Positions 42,794-52,180 are shown, counted from the first letter of the stretch. The stretch is DNA of 64,000 nucleotides from Hypericibacter adhaerens (GCF_008728835.1 NZ_CP042582.1:1488001-1552000), one strand, 5' to 3'. Program-made: numbers and translations. The notes: generated from the sequence alone by a model not told the origin.

Positions 42794-44185
42794 TCAGGTC
42801 TTGGTGCGCAGATGGAACGACTTGGGCCGGGTCAGGTATTCGTAGCCGACCTGGCTCAGCGTGCAGCCGCGGCCGGAATCCTTGACGCCGACCCAGGCCA
42901 GCGCCGGATCGAGATAGTCGCAGCGGTTCATGAACCAGGTGCCGGTCTCGACCCGGTCGCCGATGCGGATCGCGGCCGCCTCGTCCTCGGTCCAGATCGC
43001 GGCGGTCAGGCCGAAGGGATTGTCGTTCATCTTGCGGATCGCCTCCTCGTCGTCGGCGACGGGCGCGATTCCGACCGCGGGCCCGAAACATTCCTCCTGC
43101 ATGAAGGGATTGCGGGTGTCGAGCTGGGTCAGAACCTGCGGCGCCAGATAGGCGGTGCCGGCCTTGTCGGCTGCGAAATGCTTCGGATCGATCATCGTCT
43201 TGGCGCCCGCCTGCACGGCCTTCTGGATCTGGCCGCGGATCTCGTCGGCGGCGCGGCTGCGCACCACGGGCCCGAGATTGGTGCCCTTGTCGAGCGGGTT
43301 GCCCAGCTTGTAGCTGTTGGTCAGGTCGACGAAGCCCTCGAGGAAGGTCTTGTAGGCATCCTTGTGCACGAAGATGCGCTGGATGCCGCAGCAGGACTGA
43401 CCCGAATTGAAGAAGGCGCCGTCGACCAGGTTCTCGATCGCATGCGCCATGTTGGCATCGTGGCGCACATAGGCGGGGTCGTTGCCGCCGAGCTCGAGGC
43501 CCAGCCCGATGAAGCGGTTGGCGGCCGCTTGCGTCACCGCATGACCGCCGGCGACGGAGCCGGTGAAGGCGACATAGTCGACCGCCGGGTTGCCGATCAC
43601 CTGCGAGGTGTCGTCATGGGTGAGCACCAGATGCTGGAACAGGCCGGCGGGCAGGCCCGCCGCCTTGAAGGCCTCGCCGAAACGCTCGGCGCAGAGCGGC
43701 GTCTGGGCCGAATGCTTGAGGACGACGGCGTTGCCCGCCATCAAGGCCGGGATCACCGCATTGACCGAGGTGAGGTAGGGGAAGTTCCAGGGCGCCACCA
43801 CGAACACCACGCCCAGGGGTTCGCGCCGGATGAAGCGGGTGAAGGTGGGCTTGGGTCCGACGTCGATATCGGCCAGCGCGCGCGGCGCGATGGCGATCAT
43901 GTAGCGGGCGCGCTCCTCGAAGCCGCGCACCTCGCCCGGCGACTGGCCGATGGGCCGGCCGATCTGGCGGGTGATCTCTTCCGCGATCTGGTCGCGGCGC
44001 GCGACGAAGGCGTCGACCGCCTTGGTCAGGTATTTCTGCCGCTCCGCGACGGGAACATGCTTCCAGTCGCGCTGCGCGGCCTTGGCGGCCTTGAGCGCCT
44101 TCTCGATCTCGGGCCCGCCGGCATAGGGGCGCTCGATATAGAGGCTGTCGTCGATCGGGGTGATGGTCTTCTGGATGGCGCCCAT
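42794..44185 (-). CDS. Aldehyde dehydrogenase
   Basis: This is a 463-residue NAD(P)-dependent aldehyde dehydrogenase. The cofactor region reads FVVAPWNFPYLTSVNAVIPA with FTGSVAGG, the catalytic Glu lies in LELGGNDPAYV, and the catalytic Cys in FFNSGQSCCGIQR. The C-terminal QEECFGPAVGIAP is typical. It starts 31 bp after the glutamine-synthetase-like gene, so the two are cotranscribed. In this context it would oxidise a gamma-glutamyl-aminoaldehyde to the acid. The true substrate is inferred. Confidence 0.92.
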   Translation of the reverse strand: MGAIQKTITPIDDSLYIERPYAGGPEIEKALKAAKAAQRDWKHVPVAERQKYLTKAVDAFVARRDQIAEEITRQIGRPIGQSPGEVRGFEERARYMIAIAPRALADIDVGPKPTFTRFIRREPLGVVFVVAPWNFPYLTSVNAVIPALMAGNAVVLKHSAQTPLCAERFGEAFKAAGLPAGLFQHLVLTHDDTSQVIGNPAVDYVAFTGSVAGGHAVTQAAANRFIGLGLELGGNDPAYVRHDANMAHAIENLVDGAFFNSGQSCCGIQRIFVHKDAYKTFLEGFVDLTNSYKLGNPLDKGTNLGPVVRSRAADEIRGQIQKAVQAGAKTMIDPKHFAADKAGTAYLAPQVLTQLDTRNPFMQEECFGPAVGIAPVADDEEAIRKMNDNPFGLTAAIWTEDEAAAIRIGDRVETGTWFMNRCDYLDPALAWVGVKDSGRGCTLSQVGYEYLTRPKSFHLRTKT

Positions 44186-44216
44186 GGCGATCGGTCTCTG
44201 TCCTTCGTTCGGCTCG

Positions 44217-45584
44217 TCAGATGATCTCGAAATAGCGCGCCAGTTCCCAATCGGTGATGTGCTTGCGGAACTCGCGCTCTTCCCATTCGCGGGTCGCGGC
44301 GAAATGCTCGACGAATTCCTCGCCGAACAGCTCGTTCGCCGCCTTCGACTTCTTCAGCCGCTGCGCCGCCTCCCACAGAGTCGCCGGCAGGGCGAGCTTG
44401 GCCGAGGGCTTGAGCTCATAGGCATTGCCGGTGATGGGCTCGGTCGGCTCGAGCTTGTTCTCGATGCCGTAGAGGCCCGAGGCCAGCGCCGCCGCGAGCG
44501 CGACGTAGGGGTTGGCGTCGGCCGCGGCGATACGATACTCGATGCGCTGCGACTTGGGCGAGCCCGGGATCACGCGCAGCGCGCAGGTGCGGTTCTCGAT
44601 GCCCCAGGTGGCGTTGGTCGGCGCCCAGAAGCCGGGGATGAGGCGCGAATAGGAATTGACCGTCTGCGCCACCATGCCCAGGAGCTCGGGCATGAGCTGC
44701 TGCTGGCCCGCCAGGAAATGGCGCATGGTCTTGCTCATGTTGTGCGGCTGCTTGGCGTCGTGGAACACCGTGGCGCCGTCCTTGCCCTTGAGCGAGAGAT
44801 GGATATGGCCGCTCTGGCCCGGCCAGTTGTTGGACCATTTCGCCATGAAGGTCGCCATCAGCCCGCGGCGCTGGGCCAGCACCTTCATGAAGGTCTTGAA
44901 CAGGGCGGCGCGATCGGCCGCCTCGAGCAGCTCGTCGAAGGTGATGGCGGCTTCGAGCACGCCGGGACCGGTCTCGGTATGGAGCCCCTCGATCGGGAAG
45001 CGCATGGTCTCGGCGGTCGAGAGGATCTCGTGATAGAGCTCGGACCAGACCGAGGAACGCAGGCCCGAATAGCCGAAGAAGCCGGGGGTCATGGGCTGCA
45101 GGTTGCGATAGCCCTTCTCGCGCACGCTCTCGGGCGTCTCGTCGAACAGGAAGAACTCGTATTCGCAGGAGCCATAGGCCTTGAAGCCCATCTTTTCGGC
45201 CTTGGCCACGACCCGGCGCAGCAGCCCGCGCGGGCAGACCGCCTCGGCGCGCTCGACGAACTGGCCGAGGAAGAAGAGGGTGTTCTCCTCGAACGGGATC
45301 TCGCGGCAGCTCTCGGGGATGAGGCGCACCAGCGCGTCGGGATAGGCTGTGTGCCAGCCGGTGAATTTGGTGTTGTCGTAGAGCTGGTCGTTGGAATCCC
45401 AGCCCAGCACCACGTCGCAGAAGCCGAAACCGTTCTCGAGGGCGGACAGGAACTTGGCGCGGGAGATGTATTTGCCGCGCAGCACGCCGTCCATGTCGAA
45501 GACCCCGACCTTGACATGCGTGATGTTGCGTTCCTCGACGATCTTCTTGGCATCCGCGAGGCTGCGGACGGATTCCGGCTTCAT
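44217..45584 (-). CDS. Glutamine synthetase-family gamma-glutamyl-amine ligase
   Basis: This is a 455-residue GlnA-like enzyme that most likely joins glutamate to an amine (ATP-dependent), as do PuuA-type gamma-glutamylputrescine synthetases and GlnA4-type gamma-glutamylethanolamide synthetases. Active-site Glu residues are in CEYEFFLFDE and LHTETGPGVLEAAI. The ATP and substrate segment reads GQSGHIHLSL, with Arg in IENRTCALRVIPG. Context (two amine permeases upstream, aldehyde and alcohol dehydrogenase downstream) argues against a role in ammonium assimilation. Start chosen as MKPES at 45584 with AGGGGG upstream. Confidence 0.9.
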   Translation of the reverse strand: MKPESVRSLADAKKIVEERNITHVKVGVFDMDGVLRGKYISRAKFLSALENGFGFCDVVLGWDSNDQLYDNTKFTGWHTAYPDALVRLIPESCREIPFEENTLFFLGQFVERAEAVCPRGLLRRVVAKAEKMGFKAYGSCEYEFFLFDETPESVREKGYRNLQPMTPGFFGYSGLRSSVWSELYHEILSTAETMRFPIEGLHTETGPGVLEAAITFDELLEAADRAALFKTFMKVLAQRRGLMATFMAKWSNNWPGQSGHIHLSLKGKDGATVFHDAKQPHNMSKTMRHFLAGQQQLMPELLGMVAQTVNSYSRLIPGFWAPTNATWGIENRTCALRVIPGSPKSQRIEYRIAAADANPYVALAAALASGLYGIENKLEPTEPITGNAYELKPSAKLALPATLWEAAQRLKKSKAANELFGEEFVEHFAATREWEEREFRKHITDWELARYFEII

Positions 45585-45689
45585 GACGCGAGTTCCCCCT
45601 GGCTTCTGGATCCCTGGTTTCCCGGCCGCCGGATCAGGGACTTGGAAGGTGCGGCCGGCGCCTATTTGCGCCTCCCGGCCGGGGCTTGT

Positions 45690-45723
45690 CAAAACGAGAA
45701 AGGGCGCCCAGAGGGCGCCCTTT
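45690..45723 (-). terminator. Intrinsic terminator behind APC permease 1
   Basis: Perfect 11-bp arms AAAGGGCGCCC and GGGCGCCCTTT with loop AGA lie 39 bp downstream of the permease stop. Read on the minus strand, the stem is followed by CTCGTTTTG. It would separate the permease message from the ligase-dehydrogenase genes. Confidence 0.75.
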
Positions 45724-45761
45724 CCGTTTGCAGACCTGCTGAAAAAGCAGGGCTCGCCGGG

Positions 45762-47342
45762 TTACTCCGCAGCACCCCCCAGGGCCTTCTCCCGGGCCGC
45801 GATCTCGGCCTGCTTGCGGGCGATCGCCTCGCCGATCGGCGGCCCGCCGAAGCGGCGCTTCTCGATGGCATACCAGATCACCACGCCGGCAACGATCATT
45901 GCCACGATCAGATAGCCGACCTTCTCGTTGGGCGGCTGCACGCCGACCGCGATCAGGATCAGGCAGCCGATGACGGCGAAGAGCGCGATCGGCTTGGAAA
46001 GGCCGCCCAGGTTGAACGGGCCCTTCTGCGTCCAGCTCTTGCCTTCGGCCAGAAGCCCGGCGCCGATGGCCATGACATAGGAGATATAGAGGAACACGGC
46101 GCAGCCCGTCGCCAGCACGAAGAAGGCATCGCCGTAGAGGGTCGCCACGATCGACAGGATGGCGGCCACCCAGATGGCGTTGACCGGCGTGCGGAAGGCC
46201 ACGCTGACCTTCTTCAGCGAGTTCGAGAAGAACGGAATGCCGCCGTCGCGCGAGAAGGCGTAGAGCATGCGCGAGCAGGAGGTGAGACCCGACAGCGCGC
46301 AGAGGAAGTTCGACACGACGATGACGATGTAGAGCAGCTTGCGCAGCACATCCGGCATCGGCGACTGGGCCATCACATAATTGAAGGAGCCCCAGCCGGT
46401 CTTGGCCCCCTCGTCCATGGAAGGCATGGCCAGCACGAAGGCGCAGACCATGACATAGCCGAAGAGGAACGACCACCAGACCGAGCGATACATGCCCTTC
46501 GGCACCTCGACGGCGGCGTTGCGGGTCTCTTCCGAGGTATGGCCCGAGGCGTCGAAGCCGGTGATGGTATAGACGCCCTGCAGCAGGCCCAGCATGAAGG
46601 CGAGGAAGACCGAGGTCTGCGCCGCCGGCCAGACGCCGCCGCCGGCATCGCCCGTGTAGTTGGTGAAGGTGAAGAGCCGCGAGAAATCGAGGCTCGGCGC
46701 ATAGACCAGAAGCGCGATCGTCAGCACGATCGAGCCGACGAAGATCAGATAGCCCGAGAAATCGGTCAGGACCGTCGTCAGGCGGATGCCGCGGTGATTG
46801 ATGATCGCCTGGATCGCCGTGATGATCGTGATGAAGATGGTCTGGATCCACCAGCCGCTGTCGAACATGCCGGCGGTGGTCCAGCTCGTGACATCCATGC
46901 CGAGCACGCCCGCGAGGAACAGGTCGCGGAACAGCAGGAACACGCCGAAATTCACCGAGGAGACGACGAAGAGCAGGCCGGCGAGGTTGAACCAGGCCGC
47001 GGCCCAGCCCCAGCCCTTGCCGCCCAGGATCGAGGCCCAGTGATAGATGCCGCCCGCGGTCGGATAGGCCGAGGCGACCTGGCCCAGCGCGATCGAGACC
47101 ACCAGGGCGAAGAGGCAGGCGAGCGGCCAGCCATAGCCGACCGAAGCGCCGCCTGCGGCGCTGAAGGCGGCCGGGAAAGCGGTGATGCCGCCGGCCAGGA
47201 TGCAGATGATCGAGAAGGAGATGGCGAAGTTCTGAAAGCCACCCATGCGCCGCGACAGTTCCTGCGCATAGCCCATGCTGTGCAGCTGCTTAACGTCGGC
47301 GTCGACCCCGTGGTAGCCGGGATCCTTGGGACTCTGAGACAT
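45762..47342 (-). CDS. APC superfamily amino acid/amine permease
   Basis: This is a 526-residue inner-membrane permease of the amino acid-polyamine-organocation superfamily with about 12 helices. It starts after a hydrophilic leader (MSQSPKDPGYHGVDADVKQL), and the first helix region is GGFQNFAISFSIICILAGGI. The block ITGFDASGHTSEETRNAAVE fits the GABA/amino acid transporter (ACT/BAT1-like) group. The C-terminal tail is charged. The upstream 358 bp includes the terminator of the other permease, and its own terminator follows, so it can be expressed alone. An amine or amino acid that enters the ligase pathway is the likely substrate. Confidence 0.9.
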   Translation of the reverse strand: MSQSPKDPGYHGVDADVKQLHSMGYAQELSRRMGGFQNFAISFSIICILAGGITAFPAAFSAAGGASVGYGWPLACLFALVVSIALGQVASAYPTAGGIYHWASILGGKGWGWAAAWFNLAGLLFVVSSVNFGVFLLFRDLFLAGVLGMDVTSWTTAGMFDSGWWIQTIFITIITAIQAIINHRGIRLTTVLTDFSGYLIFVGSIVLTIALLVYAPSLDFSRLFTFTNYTGDAGGGVWPAAQTSVFLAFMLGLLQGVYTITGFDASGHTSEETRNAAVEVPKGMYRSVWWSFLFGYVMVCAFVLAMPSMDEGAKTGWGSFNYVMAQSPMPDVLRKLLYIVIVVSNFLCALSGLTSCSRMLYAFSRDGGIPFFSNSLKKVSVAFRTPVNAIWVAAILSIVATLYGDAFFVLATGCAVFLYISYVMAIGAGLLAEGKSWTQKGPFNLGGLSKPIALFAVIGCLILIAVGVQPPNEKVGYLIVAMIVAGVVIWYAIEKRRFGGPPIGEAIARKQAEIAAREKALGGAAE

Positions 47343-47641
47343 GATGCTATCGTTCCCCTGAAATTGGGCTTTGATTGCGCAGCCCATGGATGCGCCGAGC
47401 GACGTTCCCCGGTCGGTTGATCCGACCGCTTTCTTATCGAGACGTCGCCCCGATTCCCGTATCGCGAGAAGGGTAGCGGTTCGCCGGGACGCCGTCCTCG
47501 ATCCGCCCCGGATGGGAGGGATTAAATTCCCGTAACCATCAGGCATTCCCACCTGCCCGGTCAGGCAGGAAAATCGCCGATGGGACAGGGATGCTGGTGG
47601 GTTGCGTGCTCTGCCCGGCCTGGTTCGTTGGCGAGCGGGCA
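47343..47641. other. Upstream region of APC permease 1
   Basis: This stretch lies between permease 1 and the terminator of permease 2, all on the minus strand. It must hold the promoter of permease 1. I see no gene, and a purine-rich AGGGGAACGATAGCATC leads into the start codon. No operator palindrome was recognised. Confidence 0.4.
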
Positions 47642-47675
47642 TAAAAAAAAGAGGGGGTGGTTTCCCACCCCCTCC
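47642..47675 (-). terminator. Intrinsic terminator behind APC permease 2
   Basis: Read on the minus strand, GAGGGGGTGG-GAAA-CCACCCCCTC forms a long stem that is followed by a run of eight T. It begins 26 bp after the permease stop and is the strongest intrinsic terminator in the window. Confidence 0.92.
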
Positions 47676-47700
47676 GGTTGCAATCCGGTCGAGCCGAAGG

Positions 47701-49242
47701 TCAGTGACCCGTCGCCCTGGCCTTCGCCCGCTCGGTGTTGGCGAAATCCTCTTCCGGCGATTTCACCAGGTGGTGGCGGCCATAGACGGCGAAATAGATC
47801 AGCCCCACCGCGTACCAGGCGGCGGCGCAATAGACGCCGTCGCGATAGATCGGATCCTGGAGCTGCATATAGAGCGTCACGACCGCGATCGCCAAGGTGA
47901 CGGCCGCGCCCGGCACGCCGACCGGGCTGCGATAGGGACGCGTGATATGCGGCAGGTTCTTGCGCAGCAGGATGAAGGAGATCGCCTGGAAGCCGTAGGA
48001 GATCGTGGCCCCGAACACCGCCATGTTGAGCAGCGTGCCGCCGATGACGGCACCCGCATCGGCACCCCGGACCCAGAACACGATCAGCATCAGCAGGAAC
48101 CCGACCAGCGAGCCGACGATCAGCGCCACATGCGGCACCTTGTGCGTGCCGTGGGTGACCGAGAGCGCCCGCGGGAAGTAGCCGGCCCGCGAGAGCGAAT
48201 AGATCTGCCGGCCTTGGGCATAGATGATGGTATGCAGGCTGGCGATCAGCCCCACCACGGCCAGCAGCGCCAGGATGTTGGCGAGCTGCGGCAGGGTCAC
48301 GCGGAACCCGTCCAGGATCGGCTCGGCGGAGGTGCCGAGATAGAAGGCGCCCGAATGGGTGCCGTCGCCGACCGGGATGCCCGGATTGAGGAAGGTGACG
48401 AGCGTGGCCGAGATGCAGAGCGTGAGGATGCCCAGCATCAGACCCTTCGGCATGTCCTTCTTCGGATCGTGGCTCTCCTCGGCGGCGAGCGGCAATTGCT
48501 CGATCGCGAGGAACAGCCAGACGGCGAAGGGCAGGGCGGCGAAGACGCCGTGCCAGCCCAAGGGCAGCAGCGGTCCGCCGCCTTCCGGCAGCTCGACCAG
48601 GGCGCCGCTCTCGTCGGTGCCGATGTTCAGCGCATAGCGTGAGAAGTCGAAATGCGGGATCGCGCTGATCCAGAACACCACCAGCACGGCCAGCGCCAGC
48701 AGGGTGACGATCACGGAGACCCGGAATGAGAGCTCGACCCCCAGCAGGTTGAGGAGCAGGAACGCCGCGTAGAAGACGATCCACCAGACGGGTTGCGCGC
48801 CGTTGGAGGCGAGCCAGCTATCGGCCCCGAATATCCCGCCCCAGATGCCGCCCATATAGGAGCCGATGAAGAAGGTGATGACGGCGGGCGTCACCACATA
48901 CTCGATGTTCTCCGCGAGGCCGGTGACATAGCCGCCCCAGGGACCCATCGCCGAGCGCGCGAAGGAGTAGGCGGCGCCGGTATGCGGCAGGGCTGGCGAC
49001 ATCTCGGCCAGGCAGAAGCAGAGGCCGACATACATGATGCCGATGATGATGCCGGCGAAGAGCAGGCCGCCCCAGCCGCCCACGCCGATGCCGAAATTCC
49101 AGCCCGAGAAATGTCCCGAGATGACGGCGCCCACGCCCAGCGCCCAGAGCGAGCCGACACGCGCATAGCGTCGCATGCCGCGCTTCTCGAAATAGTCGGC
49201 GCCCACGGTTTCGTATCGGACGCCGCCCGCATCTTCAGCCAT
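47701..49242 (-). CDS. APC superfamily permease, ethanolamine permease-like
   Basis: This is a 513-residue inner-membrane permease with about 12 helices. The N-terminal MAEDAGGVRYETVGADYFEK and the first helices (SLWALGVGAVISGHFSGWNF) resemble the ethanolamine permease group of the APC superfamily. The block FLAIEQLPLAAEESHDPKKD is another hallmark. The C-terminal cytoplasmic tail follows HHLVKSPEEDF. A start at 49242 is supported by AAAGGGGG upstream; the longer frame adds an unrelated leader. A strong terminator follows the gene. Substrate class (ethanolamine or a related amino alcohol) is an inference from similarity and context. Confidence 0.88.
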   Translation of the reverse strand: MAEDAGGVRYETVGADYFEKRGMRRYARVGSLWALGVGAVISGHFSGWNFGIGVGGWGGLLFAGIIIGIMYVGLCFCLAEMSPALPHTGAAYSFARSAMGPWGGYVTGLAENIEYVVTPAVITFFIGSYMGGIWGGIFGADSWLASNGAQPVWWIVFYAAFLLLNLLGVELSFRVSVIVTLLALAVLVVFWISAIPHFDFSRYALNIGTDESGALVELPEGGGPLLPLGWHGVFAALPFAVWLFLAIEQLPLAAEESHDPKKDMPKGLMLGILTLCISATLVTFLNPGIPVGDGTHSGAFYLGTSAEPILDGFRVTLPQLANILALLAVVGLIASLHTIIYAQGRQIYSLSRAGYFPRALSVTHGTHKVPHVALIVGSLVGFLLMLIVFWVRGADAGAVIGGTLLNMAVFGATISYGFQAISFILLRKNLPHITRPYRSPVGVPGAAVTLAIAVVTLYMQLQDPIYRDGVYCAAAWYAVGLIYFAVYGRHHLVKSPEEDFANTERAKARATGH

Positions 49243-49539
49243 GACTGATATCCCCCTTTGGATATGGTTTCCTTGCCCGGGCAGGCCGCTGGGGGATTGT
49301 TGGATCGGGCCGGCCGGGCGAATGACGGGGCGGGTACTCCGCTTCGTTTCTCGTCGCCGGTACGGCCTGGGCTTCCGTCCCTTCCTCCGAACGGAAACCC
49401 GGATTCCCCCTTTGTGGTCCACCCGGGACAAGGATGAAGGAAAATTTACGTGCTGGCCAGCGAGGCTATAACTGATTGAAAGAAATAGATTCTGAGCCGC
49501 GAGCGGCCGCGGCGGCCGGTCGGCAGCCGGGTCCGGACC

Positions 49540-50442
49540 TCAGCCCAGCCCCGCGAAATGTTCGCGGCAGAACTCGGTGAAACGCTGCACGGCCCGGGTC
49601 GGGCGGGCGCCGGCCAGCCGGGCCAGACCCAGGCGCTGCGGCGGAACCGGTTCCTTCACCGGCCGGTAGGCCAGCCGTTGCCCGTCGAGCGAGCGCTCGC
49701 TCGCGGGGCGCGAATGCATGAGGGCGTAGCCGAAGCCGTTGGCGACCAGGCCGCGCACCATCTCGAAGGAGCTGGTCTCATGCCCGATCCTGGGCTCGAG
49801 CCCGCGGCCCCTCATGACGGAGAGGAAGTGGTCCCGGCTTTGCGGCAGGTCGAGCAGCACCAGCGGTTCCTCGACCAGGTCCGCCAGCGATACGGTCTTG
49901 CGGCCGGCCAGCCGGTGGCGCGCCGGCAGCATCACATAGAGCGGCACGTCGGCCAGCGTCTCGAAGGCGAATTCCGGCCCCAGCCCCAGATCGTAGGTCA
50001 GGCAGAGATCGAAACGGCCGCGCCTCAGGCCTTCGAGCAGTCCCGCCAGATGCTCCTCGCGCACCCGCACGGTCATGTCGGGGAACCGGCTCTTGAGCGC
50101 GCGCAGCATGCCCGGCGCACGCATCGGCGCGAAGGTCTGGAAGCAGCCCAGCTCGACCTCGCCGCCGGGGCGCTGGCTCAGATCGAGAGCACCCTGGCGC
50201 AGCTCCTCGGCATGGGCCAGGAGGTCCGCGGCTTCCGTCTGGAGCCGACGGCCGGCGGGGGTCAGGGACAGCCCCTGCGCATGATGGCGCAGGAAGAGGT
50301 CGAGCCCGAGGCTGTCCTCGAGCTCGGCGATCGCGGCCGACACCGAGGGCTGCGAGATGTGCAGCCGGCGCGCCGCCGCCGTGATCGAACCGGTCTCCGC
50401 CGCCGCCACGAAATAGCGCAGCTGCTTCAAGGTGAAGTTCAT
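49540..50442 (-). CDS. LysR family transcription regulator
   Basis: This is a 300-residue LysR-type regulator. The N-terminal winged helix-turn-helix (about residues 4-62) reads LKQLRYFVAAAETGSITAAA and RRLHISQPSVSAAIAELEDS, followed by the helix linker to an effector-binding domain of the periplasmic-binding type. It diverges from the HpaB-like gene, with 129 bp between starts. An ATAGG-N5-CCTAT palindrome overlaps its own start codon region. It is therefore the probable activator or repressor of the monooxygenase-RidA-DUF1028 operon. The amine ligase genes lie on the same strand further downstream. Confidence 0.93.
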   Translation of the reverse strand: MNFTLKQLRYFVAAAETGSITAAARRLHISQPSVSAAIAELEDSLGLDLFLRHHAQGLSLTPAGRRLQTEAADLLAHAEELRQGALDLSQRPGGEVELGCFQTFAPMRAPGMLRALKSRFPDMTVRVREEHLAGLLEGLRRGRFDLCLTYDLGLGPEFAFETLADVPLYVMLPARHRLAGRKTVSLADLVEEPLVLLDLPQSRDHFLSVMRGRGLEPRIGHETSSFEMVRGLVANGFGYALMHSRPASERSLDGQRLAYRPVKEPVPPQRLGLARLAGARPTRAVQRFTEFCREHFAGLG

Positions 50443-50481
50443 AGGAATTCCCTATGCAAATCTTAGAAAAATAATATTTCT
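50441..50481. promoter_or_regulatory. LysR-type operator between the regulator and the HpaB-like operon
   Basis: ATAGGAATTCCCTAT (50441-50455) is an ATAGG/CCTAT inverted repeat with the T-N11-A layout of LysR sites. A second AT-rich symmetry, AGAAA-N7-TTTCT (50465-50481), follows. Both lie in the divergent promoter region, the first overlapping the regulator start codon, consistent with autoregulation. Confidence 0.65.
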
Positions 50482-50571
50482 GCTTTGAAGGCCGCCGGTC
50501 AAGAATGCATCCGATCCGCAAAGGCCTCGGGCGGCGAGGCTTCATGCAGGGCAACGGAGCCACGGGGCGGC

Positions 50572-52044
50572 ATGATCAGGACCGGCGAGCAGTATCGTGA
50601 ATCGTTGCGCGACGACCGCGCGGTCTGGATCAACGGCGATCGCGTCAAGGACGTGACGCGCCATCCCTCCTTCAAGCCGATCGTCGATGCCCGGGCGCGC
50701 ATCTACGACATGGCGCATGACAGCAGGCTCGCGCCGGTCATGACCTATACCGACGAGGAAACGCGCGAGACCAACTGCATCGGCTACAAGCTGCCCTTCA
50801 CCCAGGAGGACTGGCAGGCCAAGCGCCGCGCCGTCGACACGGTGATGAAGGATCTGGGCGGCGTGGTCGTCCGCGTCGGCGACGAGACCATCGGCGAGAT
50901 GTGGTCGCTCTATGACGGCCAGGACGTGCTGCGCGAGGTCGATCCGCGCTTCGCCGACAATATCAGGAATCACATCTGGAAGGCGCTGCGCTCCGACACC
51001 TTCCATGTCTCCGCCAACACCGATCCCAAGGGCGACCGCTCCAAGCGCCCGCAGGAGCAGGATCCCGACATGCTGCTGCATGTGGTCAAGGAGACCGATG
51101 CCGGCATCGTGGTGCGCGGCGCCAAATACGAGACCGCGGCCGCCTACGCCAACCAGGCCTTCGTCAAGCCGACCATTGCCAACTGGGGCGACGACAAGCT
51201 CTCGGACTATGCGGTGGGCTTCATCTGCGAGATGAACCGGCCGGGGCTGAAGCATATCTGCCGCACCGGCTTCGCCGGACGCGCGCCGGCCCGCGACTAC
51301 CCGCTCGCCAACAAGTTCGACGAGGTCGACACGCTGCTGATCTTCGACAACGTCCTGATCCCCTGGGAGAACGTCCTCTTCTACCGCCATACGCGCGCGG
51401 CGTCCTTCATCCGCGGCACGCTCCACCGCTACAGCGCCTTCCCCTTCGTGTTGCGGCTGCTCTATGTCGCCGACATGATGATCGGCGCGGCGCTCTTCAA
51501 CGTGCGCCAGACCGGCCTCGACCAGCAGCAGGCGGTGCGCGAGAAGCTGGCCTTGCTCGCCTGCTACCGCGAGACCATCAACGCGCATATGACGGCGGCG
51601 ATCGCGATGGCGGAGAAGAGCCCGGCCGGGCTTCTCATGCCCAACCAGTCGCTGCTCTATACCGGCCGCGTCCATGCCTGCTCGAAGCTGCCGGAGATGA
51701 TGCATATCGCCCGCGAGCTCTGCGGCGGCCAGATCTGCGTGACGCCGGACTCGGCGACCTTCGACCATCCCGAGACCAAGGCCTGGATGGACAAGTTCTA
51801 TAACGTCAACGAGTACTGGGTCGCCGAGGACCGCCGCAAGCTCCTGGCCTTCGCGCGCGACCTGCTCAATTCCGACTATGCCGGCCACCGCGTGACCTTC
51901 GAGCTCTTCGCGCAGTCGCCGCCCTTTGCGCATCTGAACGCGGTCTACATGAATTTCGGCTGGAACGGGCCGCTCGAGTTCGTGCGCAAGGCGGCCGACC
52001 TGTCCGACAGGGTGATGGAACAGGGCAAGAAGAAGCCAGCCTGA
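50572..52044 (+). CDS. HpaB-like FADH2-dependent monooxygenase
   Basis: This is a 490-residue enzyme of the 4-hydroxyphenylacetate 3-monooxygenase (HpaB/PvcC) family, which uses reduced flavin and O2 to hydroxylate aromatic or heterocyclic compounds. The N terminus MIRTGEQYRESLRDDRAVWI and the acyl-CoA dehydrogenase-like C-terminal part (AELCGGQICVTPDSATFDHP-type region) are recognisable. No flavin reductase (HpaC) gene is nearby, so it must borrow reduced flavin. It is the first gene of an operon with a RidA protein and a DUF1028 protein. Start at 50572 with GGGGCGG upstream. Substrate unknown. Confidence 0.88.
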   Translation: MIRTGEQYRESLRDDRAVWINGDRVKDVTRHPSFKPIVDARARIYDMAHDSRLAPVMTYTDEETRETNCIGYKLPFTQEDWQAKRRAVDTVMKDLGGVVVRVGDETIGEMWSLYDGQDVLREVDPRFADNIRNHIWKALRSDTFHVSANTDPKGDRSKRPQEQDPDMLLHVVKETDAGIVVRGAKYETAAAYANQAFVKPTIANWGDDKLSDYAVGFICEMNRPGLKHICRTGFAGRAPARDYPLANKFDEVDTLLIFDNVLIPWENVLFYRHTRAASFIRGTLHRYSAFPFVLRLLYVADMMIGAALFNVRQTGLDQQQAVREKLALLACYRETINAHMTAAIAMAEKSPAGLLMPNQSLLYTGRVHACSKLPEMMHIARELCGGQICVTPDSATFDHPETKAWMDKFYNVNEYWVAEDRRKLLAFARDLLNSDYAGHRVTFELFAQSPPFAHLNAVYMNFGWNGPLEFVRKAADLSDRVMEQGKKKPA

Positions 52045-52180
52045 GGCCGGCAATCCACCGAACACGTTTACCGCGCCCCCGTTCTCCCGGCATGATGATG
52101 CCGACAGGGCGGGGCGCATTCGCATGGTCGGCCGCTTCCGCCCGGCCTTCGTCACGATCGATCCATTTCAGGGGACCGGC

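Noticed and set aside
44217-45584. Housekeeping glutamine synthetase
   Set aside because: The neighbours (amine permeases, aldehyde and alcohol dehydrogenase) and the PuuA/GlnA4-like sequence favour a gamma-glutamyl-amine ligase.
44160-47420. A 1086-residue open frame opposite the glutamine synthetase-like and permease genes
   Set aside because: It is an antisense shadow running across several real genes and their intergenic gaps. No motif is recognisable.
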